A stretch of DNA of 64,000 bases. Origin: Mycobacterium paraense (GTDB lineage Bacteria; Actinomycetota; Actinomycetes; Mycobacteriales; Mycobacteriaceae). A program made the position numbers and the translations under genes. The notes beneath the pieces are model-generated. The model made no database searches. It saw nothing but the letters and a program-made list of their open reading frames with translations, and was not told where the DNA came from. Within the stretch, counting starts at the first letter, position 1. The number at the start of each line of letters is the position of its first letter. Location of the stretch: assembly GCF_002101815.1 (NCBI RefSeq), contig NZ_LQPM01000036.1, positions 1 to 64,000 of the forward strand, given 5' to 3'. This document shows positions 1 through 7,275 of this stretch, piece after piece.

Positions 1-213
1 CCGGTCGCCATCGGGCCGCTGTACCAGCCCAAGACCATCAAGGTCTGCGCCCCCGAGGACCCGGTGTGCTCCGACGGGATGAACTTCGCCGCGCATGACA
101 CGTACGCGTCCGACGGGCAGATGATCGACAAGGGCGCCGCGTTCGCGGCCAGCCACCTCGGCGGCAACAGCGCCACGCCGGCCGGCGCTCCCGGTGGAGG
201 CTTCGGCAGCTAG
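1..213 (+). CDS. Cutinase family serine esterase, C-terminal end (5' end outside window)
   Basis: Only the last 70 residues are present, read in frame from base 1 to TAG at 211-213. The fragment contains a Cys, then a Pro-x-Asp-Pro-Val-Cys segment, then a His-Asp-x-Tyr segment. In cutinases these supply the second disulfide and the catalytic Asp and His, so this is the end of an exported alpha/beta hydrolase acting on polyesters or lipids. It finishes in a Gly/Ala/Pro-rich tail. The Ser nucleophile and the signal peptide lie upstream of the window. It converges on the LuxC-like gene with 4 bases between stops. The family call is firm; the substrate is not known. Confidence 0.88.
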   Translation, partial: PVAIGPLYQPKTIKVCAPEDPVCSDGMNFAAHDTYASDGQMIDKGAAFAASHLGGNSATPAGAPGGGFGS

Positions 214-217
214 GTCG

Positions 218-1624
218 CTAGCCGCCGATGAAGCCTTTGTTGCGCATCAGGTGATCCGCCAGGAACCCGTTGTGCGGAATTTCGGGCGCCGCCTGGAAGG
301 TCGGGTGCGGGCCGCGGTAGACGTTGGTGATCGTCGGTTCGTCGAGCAGCTCGTCGAGTAGTGGGTCGTCGCCGGTGATGGCCGTGAGGACCAGCGAATG
401 CCGCAGCGGCCCGACGCCGTGGGCGCGCGACCACGGCGACACCCACACGCACGGGAACGGCAACTCGACGTTGAGCGTGTCCGTGAGCTGCCCGGAGCCG
501 GGCTCGGCCAGCAGGTGCACGGCCGGGCGCAGCGCGGCGTACCCGTCGCCGACCGCGGCGACGACCTGATCGGCGCCGAGCAGCGGCGTCGTGCCGGCCG
601 CCTTGGCCGCCAGGTAGTTCGCCACCGCGCGCGCCTGCTCGAGGGGTTGGGTGGGCAGGATCGCTCGCTCGTCGTCGCTGGGCAGCGGCCGGATCGTCGC
701 GAGCCGCTCGGCGATCGCCCGTGCCAGCGGGGCGGGATCGCCCTCGTAGAGCACGGCGCTCGCGTTGACGCACGCCATGCCGCCCAGGTTGGCGATCGAG
801 TCGACGATCAGGTCGAGGTGGTCGCGCCAGTCCCGGTCGGCGGTGATCAGGATCTTGGTGCGCCCGGGCCCGTTCACCACCACCGCGGGGTCGGCGGCGT
901 ACTTGTCCACCACGTCCTGGCCGCCGTAGACCGTGGCGACGTCGGCCGACCGGACGATCTCGTCGGCTCCGCCGTGGTCGGTGGGCAGATACGCGGCGTC
1001 CTCGGGCCGAAATCCCGACTGCCGCAGCGCGTTCACCAGCCGGTGCGCGGTCAGCGGCTCGCGGCGCGACGGCCGCACCGCCACGCGGTATCCCAACGCC
1101 AGCGCCTGCGGCCACAGGCCGTGCACGCCGGGGCCGTTCCCCGCCGCGTGCACGGCGAACACCTCTCCGCGGCGGGCCCAAACGGCCCCGCCGTGGGCGG
1201 GTTGCTCGCGCCAGTCGAGCGCCGCGCCCACGGGGCGGGCCGCTCGCACGGCGTCGAAGGCGGTGGCGACGGCGTGCGCCACGCCGCGGGCCCCGGCGCG
1301 GGTCACCGCGATCGGCAGCCCGGATATGCCGCTGGCCAGGCGAACGTAATCCTCGAAATCGAGCCCGCCGATCTCGGCGGTGGCGAACAGCTCGGCCGCC
1401 TTGCGCAGCGCCGCCTCGCGCTCCGCGACGGGCAGCGGCCGGCTCTTGCGCTGCGCGGCGATGCTGCGCGAAACGTACAGCGGCGGAACGATGCTCAGCT
1501 CGGCAACGGCGATGCCCGCAGTGCTCGCGATGATCTCGCGGTTGCGGGTGCGGTATTCGCCGCCCGGGCCCAGCGCGTCGATGCGCACCAAATCCGTTGC
1601 GGGGACGGCCTGTTCGGGTGCCAT
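218..1624 (-). CDS. LuxC-like acyl-CoA/acyl-protein reductase (aldehyde-forming)
   Basis: The 468-aa product belongs to the LuxC branch of the aldehyde dehydrogenase superfamily, which reduces an activated acyl group to an aldehyde with NAD(P)H. The central part has an Asn-Gly-Pro-Gly-Arg-Thr-Lys nucleotide-binding-like segment. A Gly-Gly-Met-Ala-Cys-Val-Asn segment puts a Cys at residue 285, almost exactly where LuxC of luminous bacteria carries its acylated Cys (Cys286 in Vibrio harveyi). The ATG lies 3 bases downstream of the LuxE-like stop, so the two are surely co-transcribed. No luciferase genes are nearby. The function inferred is reduction of a fatty or aromatic acid to its aldehyde; the substrate is unknown. 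Confidence 0.82.
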   Translation of the reverse strand: MAPEQAVPATDLVRIDALGPGGEYRTRNREIIASTAGIAVAELSIVPPLYVSRSIAAQRKSRPLPVAEREAALRKAAELFATAEIGGLDFEDYVRLASGISGLPIAVTRAGARGVAHAVATAFDAVRAARPVGAALDWREQPAHGGAVWARRGEVFAVHAAGNGPGVHGLWPQALALGYRVAVRPSRREPLTAHRLVNALRQSGFRPEDAAYLPTDHGGADEIVRSADVATVYGGQDVVDKYAADPAVVVNGPGRTKILITADRDWRDHLDLIVDSIANLGGMACVNASAVLYEGDPAPLARAIAERLATIRPLPSDDERAILPTQPLEQARAVANYLAAKAAGTTPLLGADQVVAAVGDGYAALRPAVHLLAEPGSGQLTDTLNVELPFPCVWVSPWSRAHGVGPLRHSLVLTAITGDDPLLDELLDEPTITNVYRGPHPTFQAAPEIPHNGFLADHLMRNKGFIGG

Positions 1625-1627
1625 CGG

Positions 1628-2716
1628 TCAGTACACGCCCTCGATGACGGCCTCGCCCTCGAAGGTGGTGACCGGCCGCACCGCGCTCACGGAATCGCTG
1701 AGTTGACCCGCCGGGCCGGGCATGCGGATGGCCAGATCGCGCTCCAGGTTGTTCGGGATGAACATTCCCTTGCTGATGTGGTTCATCACCACCTGGCCCG
1801 GCTGCCCGTAGGGCACGCGTTCTCCGGTGTCGGGATCGATCACCCAGAACACGACATACGGTGTCCGCGGGTCGAAGACGAACGAGCCGTCGTCGGCGGT
1901 TCGGGTGACCGCTTGCGAGAGCACCATGGTGCTGCCGAAGGCCATGGTGATCGACGTGTTCGGGAAGATGTCGCGAAGCAGGTCGAGCGTGTCGGCGTCC
2001 ACGTGCGCGCCGCTGAGCAACAGGTAGCGGATCTTGTCGTTCACCAGGTCCACCACGCGATCGTTGCGGGCGATGGCCTCGAGCAGCGGCGGGGTCGTGT
2101 GCAGGTTGGCGACGCGCTGCGTCTGCAGCACGAACACGGCCTGCTCGATGACGTGGTCGACATAGGCGGCCACTTCGGCGGCCGCGTTGCGCGCGGCGAC
2201 CTTTTTCACCCAGCGGGGGTCGAGGTCGATCGCGTGGAACACCGCGCCCAGCTGCCCCGACACCAAGCGGGAGAAGTAACCGACGCCGTGCGGGCCGCCG
2301 GGCATCAGGCACAGGAAGCCTTGGCCGCGAACGAAACCGCCCGCGGCGAAGTCCTCCGTTTGCCACTGCACCACCTGGGCGATCCAGTCCGGCATCTGCA
2401 CGGTCCGTTTGGGAGCCCCGGTGGTGCCGCCGGATTCGAATATCTGGGGCACCGGCGGGGATGACCCGTAGCCGCGCGGAAAGAGATCCTCCACCGGCAC
2501 ATCGCGCAACTCGTTGACGAGGTTGGGGAACAGGCGCAGATCCGCGAAGCTTTGGACATCGGTCAGCGGGTCGAAGTCCAGCGTCCGGGCGGTGCGCAGC
2601 CAGAACGGCGAACCGGTGCGCTCGCCGAAGTGCCAGGCCATCGCGGCGGCCAGATAGGCCTCGGGGTCTTGGATCGGAACCGATCGGGGAACCTCCAGCA
2701 GCGAAAAGTCGCCCAT
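1628..2716 (-). CDS. LuxE-like adenylate-forming acyl ligase (acyl-protein synthetase family)
   Basis: The 362-aa product matches the LuxE/phenylacetate-CoA ligase type of adenylate-forming enzyme. It has the Ser-Gly-Gly-Thr-Thr-Gly phosphate-binding loop near residue 98 and the family's full length. It would activate a carboxylic acid as acyl-AMP and pass it to the LuxC-like partner encoded 3 bases downstream. True LuxE carries the acyl group on a Cys close to its C-terminus. This protein has a single Cys, in a Phe-Leu-Cys-Leu-Met segment in the middle, and none near its end, so the acceptor may be CoA or the partner Cys directly. I chose the ATG at 2716 because upstream codons do not look like a protein. 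Confidence 0.8.
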   Translation of the reverse strand: MGDFSLLEVPRSVPIQDPEAYLAAAMAWHFGERTGSPFWLRTARTLDFDPLTDVQSFADLRLFPNLVNELRDVPVEDLFPRGYGSSPPVPQIFESGGTTGAPKRTVQMPDWIAQVVQWQTEDFAAGGFVRGQGFLCLMPGGPHGVGYFSRLVSGQLGAVFHAIDLDPRWVKKVAARNAAAEVAAYVDHVIEQAVFVLQTQRVANLHTTPPLLEAIARNDRVVDLVNDKIRYLLLSGAHVDADTLDLLRDIFPNTSITMAFGSTMVLSQAVTRTADDGSFVFDPRTPYVVFWVIDPDTGERVPYGQPGQVVMNHISKGMFIPNNLERDLAIRMPGPAGQLSDSVSAVRPVTTFEGEAVIEGVY

Positions 2717-2829
2717 AGCCACCGATCCTGTCACAGGAACCGGCCCGGCAGGGCCGCGCGCGGGGCGCCGGGCGCACGGGCGGTGAACGTTGCCCCACAC
2801 CGCGGGAAACGCTTCGTGGCCAACCGGTT

Positions 2830-3615
2830 TCAGCTGCCGCGCGCCTGCCTGACCGCCTCGGCGACTGCGTCGTTGAAGGCGTGGTAGACCTCGTGGTAGC
2901 GGCCGTCGCGTTCGGCGAACCGCATGGGCCTGACGCGCTCCACGATGATCTCGTCCGCCTCCGGTTGCGCCTCCAGCAGGCTGATCGCCTCGGCGATGTA
3001 CTCGTCCAACGGCATCGCCCTGGGGTCGCTGGAGTCGAAGCCCCGCCCACGCTGCAGCCCCGTCTGCACGTGCGGTGGCACGATCTCGATCACCTGGACC
3101 GCGGTCCCGCGGAGCTGGAAACGCAGCGACTCGGTGTAGGAATGCAGCGCCGCTTTGGTCGCGCAATACGTCGGCGTGACGGCGCTGGGCACGAACGCCA
3201 GGCCCGAGGTGACGTTGAGGATCGCCGCCCGCGGCTTCTTCAGCAGCGACGGCAGCAGCGCCGCCGTGAGCCGGATCGGACCCAACAGGTTGATCGCGAC
3301 CGTCAGCTCCGCCACGCTGGGGCCCGTCGTGGTGAGGTCCTCGAAGCGCTGGACGCCGGCGTTGTTGACGACGACGTTGAGGTCCGGGTAGTGATCGGTC
3401 ACCTCGGTGGCGAAGCGGCGGATGTCGGCGGGATCGCCCTGATCCAGCGACAGTGTGCGGATGCCCGGGTTGGCTTCGGCGACGTCCCGCAGCGGCTCGC
3501 GCCGCCGGCCCGCGATGACCACCGTGTTGCCGAGCCGGTGCAGCGCCTCGGCAAGGCCGCGACCTATTCCGCTGCCGCCGCCGGTCACCAGCACCGTATT
3601 GCCCGTCATCCGCAT
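2830..3615 (-). CDS. Short-chain dehydrogenase/reductase (DltE-like)
   Basis: The 261-aa protein is a classical SDR: Thr-Gly-Gly-Gly-Ser-Gly-Ile-Gly cofactor loop at residues 11-18, an Asn-Asn-Ala-Gly motif, and a Tyr-Cys-Ala-Thr-Lys catalytic pair. It should interconvert an alcohol or aldehyde and its oxidised form with NAD(P). The ATG at 3615 has a GGAGGGGAG ribosome site about 5 bases upstream. It sits 31 bases after the LysR gene and 113 bases before the LuxE-like gene on the same strand. It may therefore process the aldehyde made by the LuxE/LuxC pair; that pathway link is inference from position. Confidence 0.88.
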   Translation of the reverse strand: MRMTGNTVLVTGGGSGIGRGLAEALHRLGNTVVIAGRRREPLRDVAEANPGIRTLSLDQGDPADIRRFATEVTDHYPDLNVVVNNAGVQRFEDLTTTGPSVAELTVAINLLGPIRLTAALLPSLLKKPRAAILNVTSGLAFVPSAVTPTYCATKAALHSYTESLRFQLRGTAVQVIEIVPPHVQTGLQRGRGFDSSDPRAMPLDEYIAEAISLLEAQPEADEIIVERVRPMRFAERDGRYHEVYHAFNDAVAEAVRQARGS

Positions 3616-3646
3616 TGCCGCTCCCCTCCGTCGAATCAGTACTGTC

Positions 3647-4570
3647 TCACTTTCGTCCTTTCGGGGTCCGCTGGGTAGAGCCGACGGCGGCGTGGACGAC
3701 CTGGCGGAGCCAGCGATGCGCCGGATCGTCCTCGACGCGGGGGTGCCACACCGCGTAGAACTGCACGTCACCCAGCTCGCTCGGGGCGCGGAGCACGCGG
3801 ACGGGCGCCGAGCCGGCGATGTGCTCGACCTGTCGAGCCGGGACGGTCAGCACCAGCTGGGTGCCGGGCAGCACGGCGGTGCCCACGACGTGGTAGGGCA
3901 CCACGACGGCGACGCGGCGGCGTACGTCCCGCGCCTCCAGGGCCTGGTCCAGGCTGGGCTGGCCGAGGTCGATGCCCACATGCGGCCACCGCAGGTATTG
4001 CGCCAGCGACACCGAAGCGCGCGCGGCCAGCGGGTGCTCGGCGGCCACGACGCAGACGAACCGGTCGGTGAAAAGGTGCAGGCTGCTGTAACCGTCGGGC
4101 GCGGCGCGGCCGCGGATCACCAGGTCGGTCGTCCCGGCGTCCAGCCTGTCGAACACGCGCGCGTCGAGGGGCTCCATGGTCACCGTCGCGTTGGGCGATC
4201 CGGTCAGGATCCGCCGGATCAGCTCGTGGCCGAACGCCGAGGCGGTGTAGTCGCTGACCGCCAGCCGAAACGACGGCGCCGCGGCGGCCGGGTCGAAGGT
4301 CTCGGCGGCGAAGAGCTGGTTGAGCTCGGTGACGACGGTGGCCAACTGGGCGCGGATGCGCTCGGCGCGCGGCGTCAGCGAGTACCCGTCGGGTCCGCGG
4401 ACCAGCAGCTCGTCACCGAAGTGCCGTCGCAGCCGCTGCAGGGCCCGGCTCATCGCGGGCTGGCTGAGCGCCACGCGGTCGGCCGCCCGCGAGACATGGC
4501 GCTCCTCGAGGAGGGCCACCAGCGGCGGCAGCAAGTTCAGGTCGACGCGCTGGGTATGCGCCGGATGCAT
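3647..4570 (-). CDS. LysR-type transcriptional regulator
   Basis: The 307-aa product has an N-terminal winged helix-turn-helix (Leu-Asn-Leu-Leu start, then a Ser-Arg-Ala-Ala-Asp-Arg-Val-Ala-Leu-Ser-Gln-Pro-Ala recognition region at about residues 27-40) and a type-2 periplasmic-binding-like effector domain from about residue 90. The length is normal for the family. It is divergent from the amidohydrolase gene and leads a same-strand run into the SDR, LuxE-like and LuxC-like genes, so it probably controls one or both units. A short inverted repeat with the T-N-A look of a LysR box lies in the divergent gap. The effector is unknown. Confidence 0.92.
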   Translation of the reverse strand: MHPAHTQRVDLNLLPPLVALLEERHVSRAADRVALSQPAMSRALQRLRRHFGDELLVRGPDGYSLTPRAERIRAQLATVVTELNQLFAAETFDPAAAAPSFRLAVSDYTASAFGHELIRRILTGSPNATVTMEPLDARVFDRLDAGTTDLVIRGRAAPDGYSSLHLFTDRFVCVVAAEHPLAARASVSLAQYLRWPHVGIDLGQPSLDQALEARDVRRRVAVVVPYHVVGTAVLPGTQLVLTVPARQVEHIAGSAPVRVLRAPSELGDVQFYAVWHPRVEDDPAHRWLRQVVHAAVGSTQRTPKGRK

Positions 4571-4589
4571 GTCGTCGATGCTAACTATT

Positions 4590-4602
4590 CATTTCACAAA
4601 TG
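4590..4602. promoter_or_regulatory. Candidate LysR operator
   Basis: CATTT and AAATG form a perfect 5-bp inverted repeat around CAC in the 90-base gap between the divergent LysR and amidohydrolase genes. The position fits a LysR binding site controlling both. The arms are short, so chance is possible. Confidence 0.4.
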
Positions 4603-4660
4603 TGCGAGCGCGGCGCAGAGTTGAGTCGGACAGCGTCCCCGACGACAGTGAGGAAGGCCG

Positions 4661-5635
4661 ATGCGCTACATCGCCTTGGAGGAAGCGTTTTTCATTCCCG
4701 AGCTGGCCGACCTCCTGCCGGCCCATCGGCAGCTGATGGGGCTGCTGCGCCCCGAATTCGGCGAGCGGTACGAACGCCGCCTGCCCGATTTCACCGAATA
4801 CCGCCTGTCTGAGATGGACGACGCCGGCATCGACATCCAAGTCCTCTCGCTGACCTCGCCGGGTCTGCAGATCGAGCTCGACGCGGAGCGGGCGCGCGAC
4901 AACGCGCGGTACGCCAACGACTACCTGGCGAAAGTGATTGCCCAACACCCTGATCGGTTCCGCGGGTTCGCCGCGCTGCCCCTGCAGGATCCCGCCGCCG
5001 CCGCCAGAGAACTGGAGCGCGCAGTCAACCAGGACGGCTTCTGCGGGGCGCTGGTCAACGACTGCATCAGTGGCCCGGGTGGGCGTTACCTGGACGCGCC
5101 CGCATACGACGAGCTCTGGTCCGCGGTGGAATCCCTTGGCGTGCCGCTCTATTTGCACCCCGGTTCGCCGCCGGCCGATCGCTGGCGCGTGATCGACGGC
5201 CGGCCGGAGCTCTACGGGGCGACGTGGAGTTGGGCGGCCGAGGTGAGCGGGCACGCGTTGCGCCTGCTGTTCGGCGGCGTGTTCGATCGGCATCCGGGCG
5301 CGACGCTGATCCTGGGCCACATGGGCGAGTTCTTGCCGTTTCAGCGCAGCCGGCTGGATTCCCGCTACGCCACCATCTCCACCGCCGCTCCGCTGCGGCG
5401 GGCGCCCTCGGCATACCTCGGCACAAACATCGTGTTCACCAACAGCGGGGTGTTCTCCCCGGCGGTCATGCTGGGAGCGGTGCTGGAGGTCGGCGCCGAA
5501 GCGGTGATGTTCTCCGTCGACTATCCCTACGAGTCCTCGCGCGAGGCGGTCGAGGGATTCGAGGCCACGACGCTGTCCGCCGCCGACCGGGAGAAGATCG
5601 CGCACGGCAACGCCGAACGGCTGCTACATATCTGA
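4661..5635 (+). CDS. Amidohydrolase-family enzyme, aromatic decarboxylase type
   Basis: The 324-aa TIM-barrel protein is like gamma-resorcylate and 2,3-dihydroxybenzoate decarboxylases (ACMSD branch of amidohydrolases). The first strand carries Leu-Glu-Glu-Ala-Phe at residues 6-10, as in decarboxylases lacking the usual Glu-x-His. Later metal or active-site candidates are Leu-His-Pro-Gly, Gly-His-Met-Gly-Glu and Ser-Val-Asp-Tyr-Pro-Tyr. The start has a GAGGAAGG ribosome site. It is divergent from the LysR gene, and its end overlaps the convergent MpaB gene by 12 bases. Non-oxidative decarboxylation of a phenolic acid is the best guess; hydrolysis of an amide or lactone is possible. Confidence 0.82.
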   Translation: MRYIALEEAFFIPELADLLPAHRQLMGLLRPEFGERYERRLPDFTEYRLSEMDDAGIDIQVLSLTSPGLQIELDAERARDNARYANDYLAKVIAQHPDRFRGFAALPLQDPAAAARELERAVNQDGFCGALVNDCISGPGGRYLDAPAYDELWSAVESLGVPLYLHPGSPPADRWRVIDGRPELYGATWSWAAEVSGHALRLLFGGVFDRHPGATLILGHMGEFLPFQRSRLDSRYATISTAAPLRRAPSAYLGTNIVFTNSGVFSPAVMLGAVLEVGAEAVMFSVDYPYESSREAVEGFEATTLSAADREKIAHGNAERLLHI

Positions 5636-6568
5636 GGCCGGGCGGTTGTGCAGCCGGCGGGGGTCGACGCCCGCCCGGCGCCACGCCTTGGCCGCCCAGG
5701 GCAGGTAGATGAACGCCACCGGCAGCCGGTTGATGAGCGGGTTGAGCGCGCGCACCACGGCGGCGAAACGCTGGAATCGCTTCTCTTTCTTCGCATCCCA
5801 TTCCAGCTGGCACACGTCGCGCATCTGCTGCGGCAGCGTCCCCACCAACACCAGGCGGGTGTAGCCGTTGAGCGGGGCCGACAGGATCTTCCAGAGCGGC
5901 TTGGGAATCCAGCGCGGGCCCGGTATGCCTTTGCGGATGTAGCCGGTGCCGTACAGGACGGTCTTGTGCGGGACGAACCGCTCCAGCATGTCGTCCCAGT
6001 AGGCGACGAACTCGTCGTAGGTCTGCGGCTGCCCGCGGTCGCTGACGCCGTAGAGGCCGTACCAGACCTTGCCCTCGTGGAAGATCCGTTCCTTTTCCGC
6101 GCGCGACAGCCGGCGGATGAAGGTGTCGGTCGTGTAGATGACCTGGTCGACGAACGTGGCGTGCGCCCAGTAGAACAGCTCCGGGTTGAGCGCGTGATAC
6201 CGGGAGCCGTCGCTGACCGTGCCCTTGATCGGCTTGTGGAAGTCCCGCACCTTGCGGCCCCACTCGTGCGGCTCGTCGGAATAGACGGTCTTCATCAGCG
6301 GCGGTGCGGTCCGCTTGGCCCGGCCCAACGTGTCGCTGAAGATCACCGAGTGGTCCAACACGCCCTGGGCGAGCTGCTCGATGCAGTTCTCCACGCCGGC
6401 CGTGCGCTGGAACCCGAAGAATTGGGTGCGGTGGTCGCCGTAGAACTTCCAGATCAGCGACTCAGGCCCCAGGCGGGGCGCCGCGGGCGCGATGGCGTCG
6501 TCGACCGGCATGGGCACCGCCTCGCGAACGGCCGTGTCGAAATCCCGCTCAGCCCATTGCGCTGTCAT
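5624..6568 (-). CDS. Oxygenase MpaB family protein (DUF2236)
   Basis: The 314-aa protein matches the MpaB/DUF2236 family, which includes haem-binding oxygenases related to latex-clearing protein. It contains the Trp-Ala-His-Ala-Thr-Phe-Val-Asp helix that in the family supplies a haem-binding His, and many aromatic and basic residues. I chose the ATG at 6568 because the 16 codons above it lie in the divergent promoter region. It is divergent from a TetR gene 67 bases away, which probably represses it. Mycobacteria carry many members of this family, mostly with unknown substrates. The product may oxidise a hydrophobic or lipid compound. Confidence 0.85.
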   Translation of the reverse strand: MTAQWAERDFDTAVREAVPMPVDDAIAPAAPRLGPESLIWKFYGDHRTQFFGFQRTAGVENCIEQLAQGVLDHSVIFSDTLGRAKRTAPPLMKTVYSDEPHEWGRKVRDFHKPIKGTVSDGSRYHALNPELFYWAHATFVDQVIYTTDTFIRRLSRAEKERIFHEGKVWYGLYGVSDRGQPQTYDEFVAYWDDMLERFVPHKTVLYGTGYIRKGIPGPRWIPKPLWKILSAPLNGYTRLVLVGTLPQQMRDVCQLEWDAKKEKRFQRFAAVVRALNPLINRLPVAFIYLPWAAKAWRRAGVDPRRLHNRPASDM

Positions 6569-6612
6569 CGTGTCCCCTCGCCGCGCCCCTACAGAAGTTG
6601 TGAACCAGAGAA

Positions 6613-6630
6613 ACAAATGCGTATCTTTGT
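6613..6630. promoter_or_regulatory. Candidate TetR operator between mpaB-like and tetR genes
   Basis: ACAAA and TTTGT form an inverted repeat separated by 8 bases, just before the TetR start in the 67-base divergent gap. It is one of few A/T-rich spots nearby. The short arms make the call tentative. Confidence 0.35.
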
Positions 6631-6635
6631 GTCAA

Positions 6636-7226
6636 ATGAACCAGACCCTCCACGGCGATCTCGGCGAGCTGACCGATCTCGAGCGCACCATCCTCGACAC
6701 CGCCAGGGCCGTCTTCGAGACCTACGGCGTGCGCCGGGCGAACATCGAGGACGTCGCCGCCCGGGCCGGCGTCAGCCGCAGCACCATCTATCGGCGATTT
6801 CCGACCAAGGACGACCTGTTCGAGCACGTGGTGCGCCGTGAGGCCGAAATCTTCTTCAGAACGCTCGACCAGGCGACCGCGGGCTGCGACCCCCAGCAGG
6901 CCGTCATCGAGGCCTTCTCGCTCGGGGTGCGCCTCGTCCAGGACTCGCCCCTGTACTCCCGGATCGCCGAAAGCGAGCCCGAGCTCCTGGGCATGTTCTC
7001 CCGGTCGCGGGCCTTCCCGATCGGCCAGTTCGCCGACGGGATCGCCCACACCCTGCGGCGGTGCGGGGCGAAGATCGCAGAACCCGACCTGGCCAACATC
7101 GCCGACATCCTGCTGCGCGTCGCCCTCGGCATCATCGTGTTTCCCACCGACCGGCTCGACACCTCGGATCAGGCGGCGGTGCGCGACTACGCGGCGCGCT
7201 ACCTCGTCCCGATCATCGGCCGCTAG
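6636..7226 (+). CDS. TetR/AcrR family transcriptional regulator
   Basis: The 196-aa protein has a standard TetR DNA-binding head: Ile-Leu-Asp-Thr-Ala near residue 20, then the helix-turn-helix Val-Ala-Ala-Arg-Ala-Gly-Val-Ser-Arg-Ser-Thr-Ile-Tyr-Arg-Arg-Phe ending about residue 55. A ligand domain follows. The ATG at 6636 gives the normal N-terminus; reading further upstream would run through the neighbouring promoter. It is divergent from the MpaB-family oxygenase and is most likely its repressor. A lipJ-like gene follows 49 bases downstream on the same strand and might be co-transcribed. Confidence 0.92.
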   Translation: MNQTLHGDLGELTDLERTILDTARAVFETYGVRRANIEDVAARAGVSRSTIYRRFPTKDDLFEHVVRREAEIFFRTLDQATAGCDPQQAVIEAFSLGVRLVQDSPLYSRIAESEPELLGMFSRSRAFPIGQFADGIAHTLRRCGAKIAEPDLANIADILLRVALGIIVFPTDRLDTSDQAAVRDYAARYLVPIIGR

Positions 7227-7275
7227 CGGGATCGGTGTTGCCGGGTTGTCGGGGCCCTGAATTAGCCTGATAGCC

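Noticed and set aside
210..3050. Very long open frames antisense to or out of frame with the LuxC/LuxE/SDR genes (both strands)
   Set aside because: They are Arg/Gly/Ala-rich shadows created by high third-position GC, with no domain signatures, while the genes chosen show clear motifs.
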